NCBI GenBank assembly: GCA_025057795.1
Contig: JANXEP010000055.1
Coordinates: 1 to 22,398 of the forward strand
DNA from: Candidatus Bathyarchaeota archaeon
GTDB taxonomy: Archaea; Thermoproteota; Bathyarchaeia; Bathyarchaeales; UBA233
Direction of reading: 5' to 3'
Length of the DNA stretch: 22,398 bases
The notes under the pieces are model-generated. The model saw only the letters and a list, made by a program, of their open reading frames with translations. It did not search any database and was not told the origin of the DNA. Below, piece after piece: positions 1 to 6,546 of the stretch (positions are counted from its first letter, which is position 1; each line of letters starts with the position of its first letter). The translations under genes and the position numbers were made by a program.

Positions 1-141
1 ATCAAGAAACTGCTGGAAGACCTAATGCCCGGCGGCGGACTAATACTTGCATCTTCAACAGCCATACCCGCAGAAACCCCACCTGAAAACGTAAAAACCG
101 TAATAAAAGCCGTAGAAAAATACGGCACCCCACGCCGTTAG
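1..141 (+). CDS. Uroporphyrinogen decarboxylase-type protein, C-terminal fragment (5' end outside window)
   Basis: Frame 1 is open from the first base to a TAG at 139-141 and gives 46 residues. The end contains PGGGLILASSTAIPAETPP followed by ENVKTVIKAVEKYG. This is the typical last strand and helix of the UroD/MtaA/CmuA superfamily, which includes uroporphyrinogen decarboxylases and corrinoid-dependent methyltransferases. In archaea and anaerobes most members with this ending belong to methyltransferase-like groups rather than heme synthesis, but the fragment is too short to decide. A perfect inverted repeat overlaps the stop codon. Family membership is fairly sure; the reaction is not known. 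Confidence 0.7.
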   Translation: MKKLLEDLMPGGGLILASSTAIPAETPPENVKTVIKAVEKYGTPRR

Positions 142-158
142 GCTTTGTTAACGGCGTG
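131..158 (+). terminator. Inverted repeat spanning the stop codon, possible terminator
   Basis: CACGCCGTTA (131-140) and TAACGGCGTG (149-158) form a perfect 10-bp stem with an 8-nt loop. A pyrimidine-rich stretch (CCCTTTCTCTATTTT) lies about 10 nt further on. The stem covers the last codons and the stop of the UroD-type gene. It could end transcription or stabilise the 3' end, and it lies between two convergent genes. Confidence 0.5.
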
Positions 159-214
159 CAGAAAAGCCCTTTCTCTATTTTGTATAAACTCCTTCTTTCT
201 GCTGGTTAGCTTGC

Positions 215-1117
215 TCACTCCCACTTGTACACGGTTACTGGACCGCAGGGTTCGACCACAGTCCATTCTTCATATGATCCGTCGTAAAGTTTAACGTTTG
301 CATATCCAAGCATCTCTTTGAGGACAAATCCCCATGCAAACGTGTATCCGCCGACTCCGCAGTAAACAATTATTTCTCTGGACTTGTCACCGCCTACAAG
401 CGCTGTAACCATCGCCCTAATCGCTTCTACATCTCTATATTTTCGATTTTCAACCCAGAGCCAAGGTGCAGGCAAGTTTTTGGCGCCTGAAATATGCCCT
501 GGAACAGGGGAGAACGGTTCTACTGTGACTCCGAAATATACGTCGGGATCTCTCGTATCAATTATAACTGTTTTGGGATCTTTTGAGTTAACCTTGTTCA
601 AGACGTATTCCTTTGAGACAAGCATTGCGTCGTTTGTAACGCCCTCATATGCTGTGGGCGCAGGCTTAACATCGTCTATGGATAAGGGTCTCCCTTCGTC
701 AGCCCATGTTTCATGCGCGCCATTTAATATAGCGACATTTTTTAGTCCCGCATACAATAGGGTTGTTGCCACCCTTCCAGCATCAGCCAACGGGAAGGGG
801 CAGGTTCCAGACGGACAAGCGCATGATCCTATTTTGCCAACAACAACTATGAGGGAATCCTTTTTTATGCCTATGGAGCCGATCGTTTTGAAGAGGCTTT
901 CCTTTGGGGGAAGCTCCAGCATAAGGCTGCCTTTCATCACCGTCCAAGCTGATTCAGGAACTTCAAAAGGAACGTTCACAGCGTTTGGAACATGTCCCCT
1001 CAAATATTCTTCTCGGCTTCGAATATCGATTATAACAAGATTTGGCAAGTTTAGGTTTTCAGCCAACCAATTGGTTGAAACCAACGGGGGTATTTTTCTA
1101 TCCACAAACACCACCAT
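215..1117 (-). CDS. Two-domain rhodanese (thiosulfate sulfurtransferase-like)
   Basis: A 300-residue tandem rhodanese, the usual length for the thiosulfate/3-mercaptopyruvate sulfurtransferase family. Domain 1 (about 10-145) has IIDIRSREEYLRGHVPNAVN, and domain 2 (about 165-295) has VIIDTRDPDVYF and PGHISGAKNLP. The catalytic cysteine is expected at C253 in the loop CGVGGYT of domain 2. Domain 1 lacks a normal active-site loop but carries three cysteines, C99, C101 and C106 (CACPSGTC), which is atypical. There is no signal peptide, so it should be cytoplasmic. The ATG at 1117 has an AT-rich TATA-like stretch about 28-33 bp upstream (1143-1150), consistent with a leaderless start. Sulfur supply to nearby sulfido-molybdenum enzymes is possible but inferred from location only. 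Confidence 0.88.
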   Translation of the reverse strand: MVVFVDRKIPPLVSTNWLAENLNLPNLVIIDIRSREEYLRGHVPNAVNVPFEVPESAWTVMKGSLMLELPPKESLFKTIGSIGIKKDSLIVVVGKIGSCACPSGTCPFPLADAGRVATTLLYAGLKNVAILNGAHETWADEGRPLSIDDVKPAPTAYEGVTNDAMLVSKEYVLNKVNSKDPKTVIIDTRDPDVYFGVTVEPFSPVPGHISGAKNLPAPWLWVENRKYRDVEAIRAMVTALVGGDKSREIIVYCGVGGYTFAWGFVLKEMLGYANVKLYDGSYEEWTVVEPCGPVTVYKWE

Positions 1118-1283
1118 TAATGTTTGAGAGGTATTAGATTATTTTCAATAAAAAATTTGCGTGCGCCAAGAGTATAACAAGCCTCTATCTGTAAGGAAGT
1201 TTAAAATTTCAGCATGTCAAGCGTTTGGCGGATGCATAATTGCTGTATTGTGCAGAGTTTTAAACTTTTTCGTTATGGCAAGG

Positions 1284-1291
1284 CTTATATA
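1284..1291 (+). promoter_or_regulatory. Archaeal TATA box for the cupin gene
   Basis: CTTATATA, preceded by the purine-rich AAGG typical of a BRE, lies 36-43 bp upstream of the ATG at 1327. Transcription would start near 1312. A G-rich Shine-Dalgarno-like stretch (GGCGGTGGGGTGG, 1313-1325) then fits just before the start codon. Confidence 0.6.
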
Positions 1292-1326
1292 CGTTTCAGC
1301 TGCCGAAAGATAGGCGGTGGGGTGGT

Positions 1327-2061
1327 ATGGAGCTAAAAATTTCTAAACCTTCAGAGGAGAGGGTGATTAGGGACATTGAATCTTCCTTGACGTATACTAT
1401 AAGACTTTACAGGTACTGGTTATCCCAAGGAAAACCCAAAGAGGAAGCAATGAAAAGGGCCGTGGAGTACGTTGTGCATTTGATGAGGTCGTCGACTCCT
1501 GTCTTGTTTTTGGCGCCTGACGAAGTGGTTGAGCTTTTGTTAGAACTTAAATCCGCATGCAGCGAGTTTTTAGAGATGCTGCAAAAAGTTAAATTTGAAC
1601 GGCGAACAGAGGCGGAAGGCGAAACAGGAGAAAAATTTGTCGGCGGGCTTTATAGCAAATATCTAGTGCCCATATACACTGTTAAAAGTGATTATCCTCC
1701 AGGGGCTCAGAGGGGCATTCTTGACCTCGGTCCGATCTTCGGGGAGGGTGTGGATATAGGATTCAGGTACACCTACATCCACGGTGAGCCTTTCACTTTT
1801 GAAGCGCCTCATTCCCACGATTACGATCAGCTTCTGATTTTCTTGGGGCCATCGGAAAATATTCAGGACTTTGATGCTGAAATTGAGATCGCCCTCGGCG
1901 AGAAGGGAGAGAGATATCCAATAACATCAAACACTTTGGTTTACGTTCCTAAAGGTCTTATACACACACCGTTTTACTTCAAAAGGCTAGGTAAACCAGT
2001 TATGTTCATAAACATGTTCTTCGGATCCGCCTACCATAGGAAGGTTTTCACACCTCCATAG
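1327..2061 (+). CDS. Cupin-domain protein with helical N-terminal region
   Basis: A 244-residue protein. Residues 1-95 look mostly helical and charged and I do not recognise them. Residues about 110-240 form a single cupin. The metal-site motifs are PHSHDYDQ (H162, H164, with Q168 where a Glu is usual) and VPKGLIHTP (H213). The wording around them (LLIFLG, then AEIEIALGEKGE) closely resembles the four cupin domains of the two bicupins at 4416-5309 and 5479-6447, so all five belong to one subfamily. Cupins of this kind bind one metal ion and may be enzymes or small-molecule sensors; no substrate can be assigned. It lies upstream of the tungsten/molybdenum enzyme gene but appears to have its own promoter and a T-rich end. 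Confidence 0.85.
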   Translation: MELKISKPSEERVIRDIESSLTYTIRLYRYWLSQGKPKEEAMKRAVEYVVHLMRSSTPVLFLAPDEVVELLLELKSACSEFLEMLQKVKFERRTEAEGETGEKFVGGLYSKYLVPIYTVKSDYPPGAQRGILDLGPIFGEGVDIGFRYTYIHGEPFTFEAPHSHDYDQLLIFLGPSENIQDFDAEIEIALGEKGERYPITSNTLVYVPKGLIHTPFYFKRLGKPVMFINMFFGSAYHRKVFTPP

Positions 2062-2097
2062 CATGCACTCGCATAGAGTTGCGTAGAATCGCTTTAA

Positions 2098-2130
2098 CCA
2101 TTTTTCTCCCATATTTTCTTTATCTGTTTG
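2098..2130 (+). terminator. T-rich region after the cupin gene
   Basis: Several oligo-T runs (CCATTTTTCTCCC, ATTTTCTTTATCTG) begin about 40 bp after the stop codon at 2061. Archaeal transcription often ends at such T tracts without a hairpin. No experimental support. Confidence 0.35.
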
Positions 2131-2207
2131 CGCTTTACTGACCTGTGCTGTTCACAAATCTTAAAGCGGCTTAAATTGTAGATATGTACTGTTAGGCGGT
2201 TTGTGAA

Positions 2208-4391
2208 GTGTTGGAAATAAAAAAGTCCGTGTGCATGTGGTGTCACAATCATTGTAGGGTGGAAGTGCACGTTCGAAATGGGCGTGTGGAGAAAATTGAA
2301 GAGGACAAAGCTTTCCCAAGGGCTGAGCTCTTACGTCCCGTAGTCAGGGCGTGCCCAAGAGCTCGCAATGTAGCAGAATGGCTGTATCATCCAGATCAGC
2401 TTCGTTATCCTTTGAAGAGGGCGGGTAGACGAGGAGAGGGAAAATGGATTCGCATCTCTTGGGATCAAGCGTTAGATGAGATTGCTGATAAATTGTTGGG
2501 TATAAAAGAGGAGTATGGCCCTGAAGCCATTGCCACAAGCCTTGGCACTGGAAGAACACACGACGAATACCGAATGCGTTTCATGAACCTGCTTGGAAGC
2601 CCAAACAATATAGGCCAAGGAAACATTTGTTATGGACCGGGATCGATGGTTTCCCTGGCCATTTATGGGTGGCCTGATTTTTATCCGGCGGTAAGCCGTT
2701 CCACCCGCTGCATTGTGCTTTTTGGGGCGAATCCTCAGCAGGCTGCTAGGGGTTTGTGGCAGGCCATAGTTCAAAGTGTTAGGAGTGGGGCTAAGCTTAT
2801 AGTGGTTGATCCTAGGCGAACTGCGGCGGCGGAACAAGCGGACATTTGGCTGCAGCTTAGACCTGGGACTGACTGCGCCTTGTACATGGGCATGTTAAAT
2901 GTCATAGTAAATGAGGAAATTTACGATAAGGAGTTTGTTGACAAATGGTGTTTTGGTTTTGACAAGCTTAAAACGAGGGTTCAGGATTATCCGCCGGAGC
3001 ATGTGGCGAAGATCACATGGATCCCCGCTGAGAAAATAAGGGAGGCAGCTAGGACTTACGCCACAACCAGGCCTGGAGTGATTATTCATGGCATGGGGGT
3101 GGAGCACTTATCTAACAGTGTTGAAGCCTTGCATGCCAGATACATATTGACCGCGATAACGGGGAATCTTGATGTGAAGGGCGGAGAGGAACTGCGAAGC
3201 GTTCACCCCAGCATAAGGACGGAGTATGAAATTGAGCTTAATGATAAGTTGCCCCTTGAGCAGAGAAGGAAGCAGATTGGAGTGGATCGGTTCAAGCTCA
3301 TGAGCAAGTTTGGTTATGAGCTTATTAAGGAGTATGCTAAAGCCGGGGTTGGCACTGCGCATACAACCTTTGCTCACGCTCCAAGCGTTTATCGAGCCAT
3401 GATTTCGGGTGAGCCTTATCCCGTTAGGGCCTTGATAACGGTGGCCAGCAACCCCATGGTTACCCAGGCTAACACCCGATTGGTGTATAGGGCTATACTT
3501 AGCTTGGATCTTTTTGTGGTTCATGATTTTTGGATGACGCCAAGCGCCGAACTCGCCGACTACGTGCTTCCCTGCGCCTCCTGGCTTGAAAGACCATGCA
3601 TCTTCAACTACTGGGATAGTATAGACTTCGTGTATGTTAGCGAGGCGGCAGTGCAGCCCCTTTATGAGCGGAGACCTGATTACGATTTGTGGCGGGGGCT
3701 GGGCATTAGGATGGGCCAAGAGGAGTATTGGCCTTGGCAAACCCTTGAAGAAGCCCTTCTCTACCGTTTGAAGCCCCTTGGTTACGACTCTTTCGAAGAG
3801 CTTATGCGTGAAACAGGCGGTATTATTAGGCCGCCCAGAGAGGAAAAGAAGTATGAAAAAGTTGGGTTTGGCACGCCTACTGGAAAAGTGGAACTTTACT
3901 CGACTGTTTTTGAAAAGCTGGGCTATGACCCTTTGCCAAGGTATTATGAGCCTCCTGAAAGCCCCGTCAGCACGCCAGAACTTGCTAAGGAATATCCTTT
4001 AATTCTCATAACTGGGAGTAGGCATCAACCCTTCTACCATTCAGAATTTCGTCAAATAGACTCTTTGCGCAAACAGCATCCCGACCCCATAGTGCAGCTT
4101 AATCCGAAAACGGCGTCTGAGTTGGGCATAAAAGATGGAGATTGGGTTTGGATTGAAACTCCGAGAGGAAGAGTAAAGCAGAAGTGCGAGCTTTTTGACG
4201 GGATTGACCCGAGGGTGGTTAATGCCCAGCATGGATGGTGGTATCCTGAAATGCCCGGGGAAGAGCCCTCGCTGCATGGCGTTTGGGAATCCAACATTAA
4301 TGTTGTTACGAATGATGATCCTGACCAATGTAATATGGTGAATGGGGGCTGGCCGCTTAGGGCTTTGCTCTGCAAGGTTTACAAGGCATAG
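2208..4391 (+). CDS. Acetylene hydratase-like W/Mo bis-MGD enzyme (DMSO reductase family)
   Basis: A 727-residue member of the DMSO-reductase superfamily. The N-terminal [4Fe-4S] motif is C9, C12, C16 and C49 (CMWCHNHC, then RACPRA). The likely metal ligand is C141 in GQGNICYGPG. The pterin-binding core follows (IVVDPRRT, QLRPGTDCALYMGMLN, YDKEFVDKWC), and the dinucleotide-binding domain occupies about 600-727 (TPTGKVELYS, HGWWYPEMPG). Length, Cys spacing and the Cys ligand at 141 match the family of Pelobacter acetylene hydratase, a non-redox tungsten enzyme. That enzyme uses Asp13, whereas this protein has His13, so acetylene hydration is doubtful. It lacks a Tat signal and a linked electron-transfer subunit, so it probably acts alone in the cytoplasm. 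The GTG start at 2208 is needed to keep C9, and GGCGGT at 2195-2200 is its likely ribosome site. Neighbouring cupins hint at a shared pathway. Confidence 0.87.
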   Translation: MLEIKKSVCMWCHNHCRVEVHVRNGRVEKIEEDKAFPRAELLRPVVRACPRARNVAEWLYHPDQLRYPLKRAGRRGEGKWIRISWDQALDEIADKLLGIKEEYGPEAIATSLGTGRTHDEYRMRFMNLLGSPNNIGQGNICYGPGSMVSLAIYGWPDFYPAVSRSTRCIVLFGANPQQAARGLWQAIVQSVRSGAKLIVVDPRRTAAAEQADIWLQLRPGTDCALYMGMLNVIVNEEIYDKEFVDKWCFGFDKLKTRVQDYPPEHVAKITWIPAEKIREAARTYATTRPGVIIHGMGVEHLSNSVEALHARYILTAITGNLDVKGGEELRSVHPSIRTEYEIELNDKLPLEQRRKQIGVDRFKLMSKFGYELIKEYAKAGVGTAHTTFAHAPSVYRAMISGEPYPVRALITVASNPMVTQANTRLVYRAILSLDLFVVHDFWMTPSAELADYVLPCASWLERPCIFNYWDSIDFVYVSEAAVQPLYERRPDYDLWRGLGIRMGQEEYWPWQTLEEALLYRLKPLGYDSFEELMRETGGIIRPPREEKKYEKVGFGTPTGKVELYSTVFEKLGYDPLPRYYEPPESPVSTPELAKEYPLILITGSRHQPFYHSEFRQIDSLRKQHPDPIVQLNPKTASELGIKDGDWVWIETPRGRVKQKCELFDGIDPRVVNAQHGWWYPEMPGEEPSLHGVWESNINVVTNDDPDQCNMVNGGWPLRALLCKVYKA

Positions 4392-4415
4392 GGCGTGAGT
4401 GTAGCGTTTTTGGCT

Positions 4416-5309
4416 TCAAACCCATGTAACCTTGTAGCCTTTGTCTAGGGATATTTTGAAGCATCCGAAGGGTTTGTCAACCCATGTTGTCACTATTGGG
4501 CCGTGAGGAATGTTTTTGGGCAGTACAACCGCAGCAGCCCTGTCAAAGACGTATTTTTCTTGTTCTTTGCCAATGTAAATTTCAACTTCAGCCCCTAAAT
4601 AGTTGATGTCGCTGGGCTCGAAGCCTAAGAAGAAGAGTGCTTCATCGAAGGGGTGCATGTGGGCTTTTGACGCGCTGTTGTATCTATGCCAAACTCCACA
4701 TTTGCTGTGAACACTCCATGTGAAGTTGACTGCAAGCCCCTCAAGGTCTTGGCTGCTAAACCAAACAATTTGGTCGGCGCTTCCAGGGCCGCTTTCGTTT
4801 TCGGATTTTTTAAGGATTTTTGGTCTTAACGGCTTGAACAGATGGCTGTATTTTGTTCCATGGGTTTTCGGCGGTTTTGCCTCTTTCGACTTCCATGTGG
4901 TTTGGGTTTCCGGCCCTAAAACAATGTGGTAATGTAAGTGAAGCCTTTTTTGCATGTTTGAAATTGGGCCGTGGGGCATCTCCCTTGGAACAACTACAAT
5001 TGAGGATTCGTTGAAAATGTGTTCTTCCTGCTCTTCGCCAATTTCTATAGCCATCTCCGTTCCCAAGTAGGTGATGTCAGAGGGGTTTAAGCCGTGGAAA
5101 AACAGGATTTCGTCGTACTTGTGCGTGTGGGCCCCGGCCCAAGTGTGGCCTACCCCTGCCTCCCTGCCGTGGACGCCTCCTCCGAAACATAAGTTAATCC
5201 CCTCTAAGTCTTTGCTTTCCATCCAAACCAGCTGGTCGGGTAAAACTCCGCCGGGGCCTTTTCGGATAACCAGTTTTTTAATTAGATTTTCGTATTTTCT
5301 CCCAGACAT
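4416..5309 (-). CDS. Bicupin protein
   Basis: A 297-residue protein made of two cupin domains. Domain 1 has HTHKYDE (H61, H63, E67) and PREMPHGP (H113). Domain 2 has HMHPFDE (H217, H219, E223) and PKNIPHGP (H269). Both therefore keep the full 3-His/1-Glu metal set. Each domain is preceded by a matching segment (DQLVW or DQIVW, then DLEG), showing an internal duplication. The ATG at 5309 is preferred over one at 5378: CCAGGTGGTC gives a strong ribosome site just upstream, it aligns with the start of the paralog at 5479, and TATA-like sequences at 5381-5390 would place the RNA start inside the longer version. It is divergent from its paralog and ends 24 bp from the W/Mo enzyme gene on the opposite strand. 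Function unknown. Confidence 0.87.
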   Translation of the reverse strand: MSGRKYENLIKKLVIRKGPGGVLPDQLVWMESKDLEGINLCFGGGVHGREAGVGHTWAGAHTHKYDEILFFHGLNPSDITYLGTEMAIEIGEEQEEHIFNESSIVVVPREMPHGPISNMQKRLHLHYHIVLGPETQTTWKSKEAKPPKTHGTKYSHLFKPLRPKILKKSENESGPGSADQIVWFSSQDLEGLAVNFTWSVHSKCGVWHRYNSASKAHMHPFDEALFFLGFEPSDINYLGAEVEIYIGKEQEKYVFDRAAAVVLPKNIPHGPIVTTWVDKPFGCFKISLDKGYKVTWV

Positions 5310-5380
5310 TTGACCACCTGGATAAGGTGTTAGGGCAAAATTTTCAGTCGAAGAGCGTAGAATATGATGAATTGTCATGG

Positions 5381-5390
5381 CATTTAAGAC
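5381..5390 (-). promoter_or_regulatory. TATA-like element for the minus-strand bicupin
   Basis: On the minus strand this reads GTCTTAAATG. Transcription would start near 5360, giving a leader of about 50 nt before the ATG at 5309. A second AT-rich candidate lies near 5360-5366. Confidence 0.4.
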
Positions 5391-5431
5391 TTACTGAATG
5401 TTTATAGGCTGGCTCTTTGCGTCATGAAAAT

Positions 5432-5439
5432 TTTATATA
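5432..5439 (+). promoter_or_regulatory. TATA box for the plus-strand bicupin
   Basis: TTTATATA sits 40-47 bp upstream of the ATG at 5479. Transcription would start near 5461, just before the ribosome site GAGGT at 5465-5469. With the element at 5381-5390 it forms a divergent promoter region. Confidence 0.6.
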
Positions 5440-5478
5440 CTGTGTATTGTCAAAACTGCTGTTTGAGGTTGACCAAAG

Positions 5479-6447
5479 ATGGAGAAGAAGTATAAGCATT
5501 TGGTGAAGCCTTTGCTTGTCAAGAGGGGGCCAGAGGAGCTTTACGATGAACCGCGTTTTTGGATGGAGTCTAAGGATTTGGAAGGTTTTAACATTCATTT
5601 TTCCTACGGGTTTATTAAAAAGCCTTGTTTATGCCATCCAGTGGAGAATGAGGCGTTGGTGCATCCTTACGACGAAGTCCTTGTTTTTGCGCCTTCTGAT
5701 CCGGCGGACGACATACTCGATTTAGGCGCTGAAGTCTCCATTGGAATTGGCGAAGAAGGTGAAACGCATTTTTTCGACGAATCTACGGCTGTAGTTATCC
5801 CTAAAGGGATGCCGCATGGCCCGATTGAGGTTAGAAGGCTAAATAAGCCCATAGCGCATTATCTTGTAGGCCTCGGTCCAGAATATAGAGCGGAAGCCGT
5901 TGCCAAAAAACCAGCTGCTAGATCAATGGTGTTGAAGTATATACGGTTGATTAAAAAGTTTAGGATGGCCCGCATGGTTGTAAGCCGAAAACTGGGGCGG
6001 ACTTTGGAGACGACGGTGCGTCCACCAACGGGTGCCGTGCTTCCTGCTGGGCGGCCTTTCGCCGGCCCATCAAATGCTGATCAGATAGCATGGTTTTACA
6101 ATGAGAATCTTGAGGGCCTTGAGCTTAATGTTTCTTGGGGTTTCTATAGTAGGCCTGGTATTGGGCATAGAATAGGCCGGGGTGGAATGCATAAGCATCC
6201 GGTTGAGGAAATTCTGATCTGGGTTGGGCTTGATCCTGAAAACTTAAATTTTTTGGGGTGCGAGATGGAGGTTTCTTTTGGTGAGGAAGAGGAGAGGCAT
6301 GTTTTTAACAAGCCCGCAGCCGTTTTGGTGCCTAAGAACGTGGTTCATTGTCCCTTCATTTGTAGGTGGGTTGACAAGCCCTACGGGTTTATTGTGCTTT
6401 GTCTAGGCGGCGAACACGAGACCACATGGTTCCCTCCTGAAGAATAG
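5479..6447 (+). CDS. Bicupin protein (paralog of the gene at 4416-5309)
   Basis: A 322-residue two-domain cupin, paralogous along its length to the divergent neighbour. Domain 2 keeps the full metal set: HKHPVEE (H238, H240, E244) and PKNVVHCP (H290). Domain 1 reads EALVHPYDE, so L60 replaces the first His, while H62, E66 and H113 (PKGMPHGP) remain; this site may bind metal weakly or have another role. A basic linker (about 140-195) joins the domains. The start ATG has GAGGT 10 nt upstream and a clear TATA box. The gene ends in a strongly T-rich stretch. Possible roles are a metal-dependent enzyme with one working site or a ligand-binding accessory protein; no substrate can be named. Confidence 0.87.
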   Translation: MEKKYKHLVKPLLVKRGPEELYDEPRFWMESKDLEGFNIHFSYGFIKKPCLCHPVENEALVHPYDEVLVFAPSDPADDILDLGAEVSIGIGEEGETHFFDESTAVVIPKGMPHGPIEVRRLNKPIAHYLVGLGPEYRAEAVAKKPAARSMVLKYIRLIKKFRMARMVVSRKLGRTLETTVRPPTGAVLPAGRPFAGPSNADQIAWFYNENLEGLELNVSWGFYSRPGIGHRIGRGGMHKHPVEEILIWVGLDPENLNFLGCEMEVSFGEEEERHVFNKPAAVLVPKNVVHCPFICRWVDKPYGFIVLCLGGEHETTWFPPEE

Positions 6448-6470
6448 CTTTTTTCTCTTTTTGTTTTTGG
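6446..6470 (+). terminator. T-rich terminator after the bicupin gene
   Basis: AGCTTTTTTCTCTTTTTG and GTTTTTGG follow directly after the stop codon of the bicupin gene. Long T tracts of this kind are usual archaeal termination signals. The next gene is convergent. Confidence 0.55.
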
Positions 6471-6497
6471 TTAGAATAATTGGTAGGCTTTCTAAAC

Positions 6498-6529
6498 GGT
6501 AACAGTTTCGGTAACAATGTTTGGTAACA
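6498..6529. repeat. Three GGTAACA iterons in a convergent gap
   Basis: GGTAACA occurs at 6498-6504, 6510-6516 and 6523-6529, with start-to-start spacing of 12 and 13 bp. Each later copy is preceded by GTTTC or GTTT. The repeats lie between the ends of two convergent genes. A similar set of three GGTAATG copies with a 12-bp period lies at 22294-22324 on the minus strand. Confidence 0.6.
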
Positions 6530-6546
6530 AAAGGTGTCGTGTTCTT

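Noticed and set aside
384..1127. 247-codon open frame on the plus strand
   Set aside because: It lies antisense within the rhodanese gene, whose product has clear family motifs; the plus-strand product has none.
3108..3740. 210-codon open frame on the minus strand inside the W/Mo enzyme gene
   Set aside because: Antisense shadow of a long gene with strong codon structure; the product has no recognisable domain.
5310..5378. Longer N-terminus of the minus-strand bicupin
   Set aside because: It lacks a counterpart in the paralog, and a strong ribosome site is placed for the ATG at 5309.
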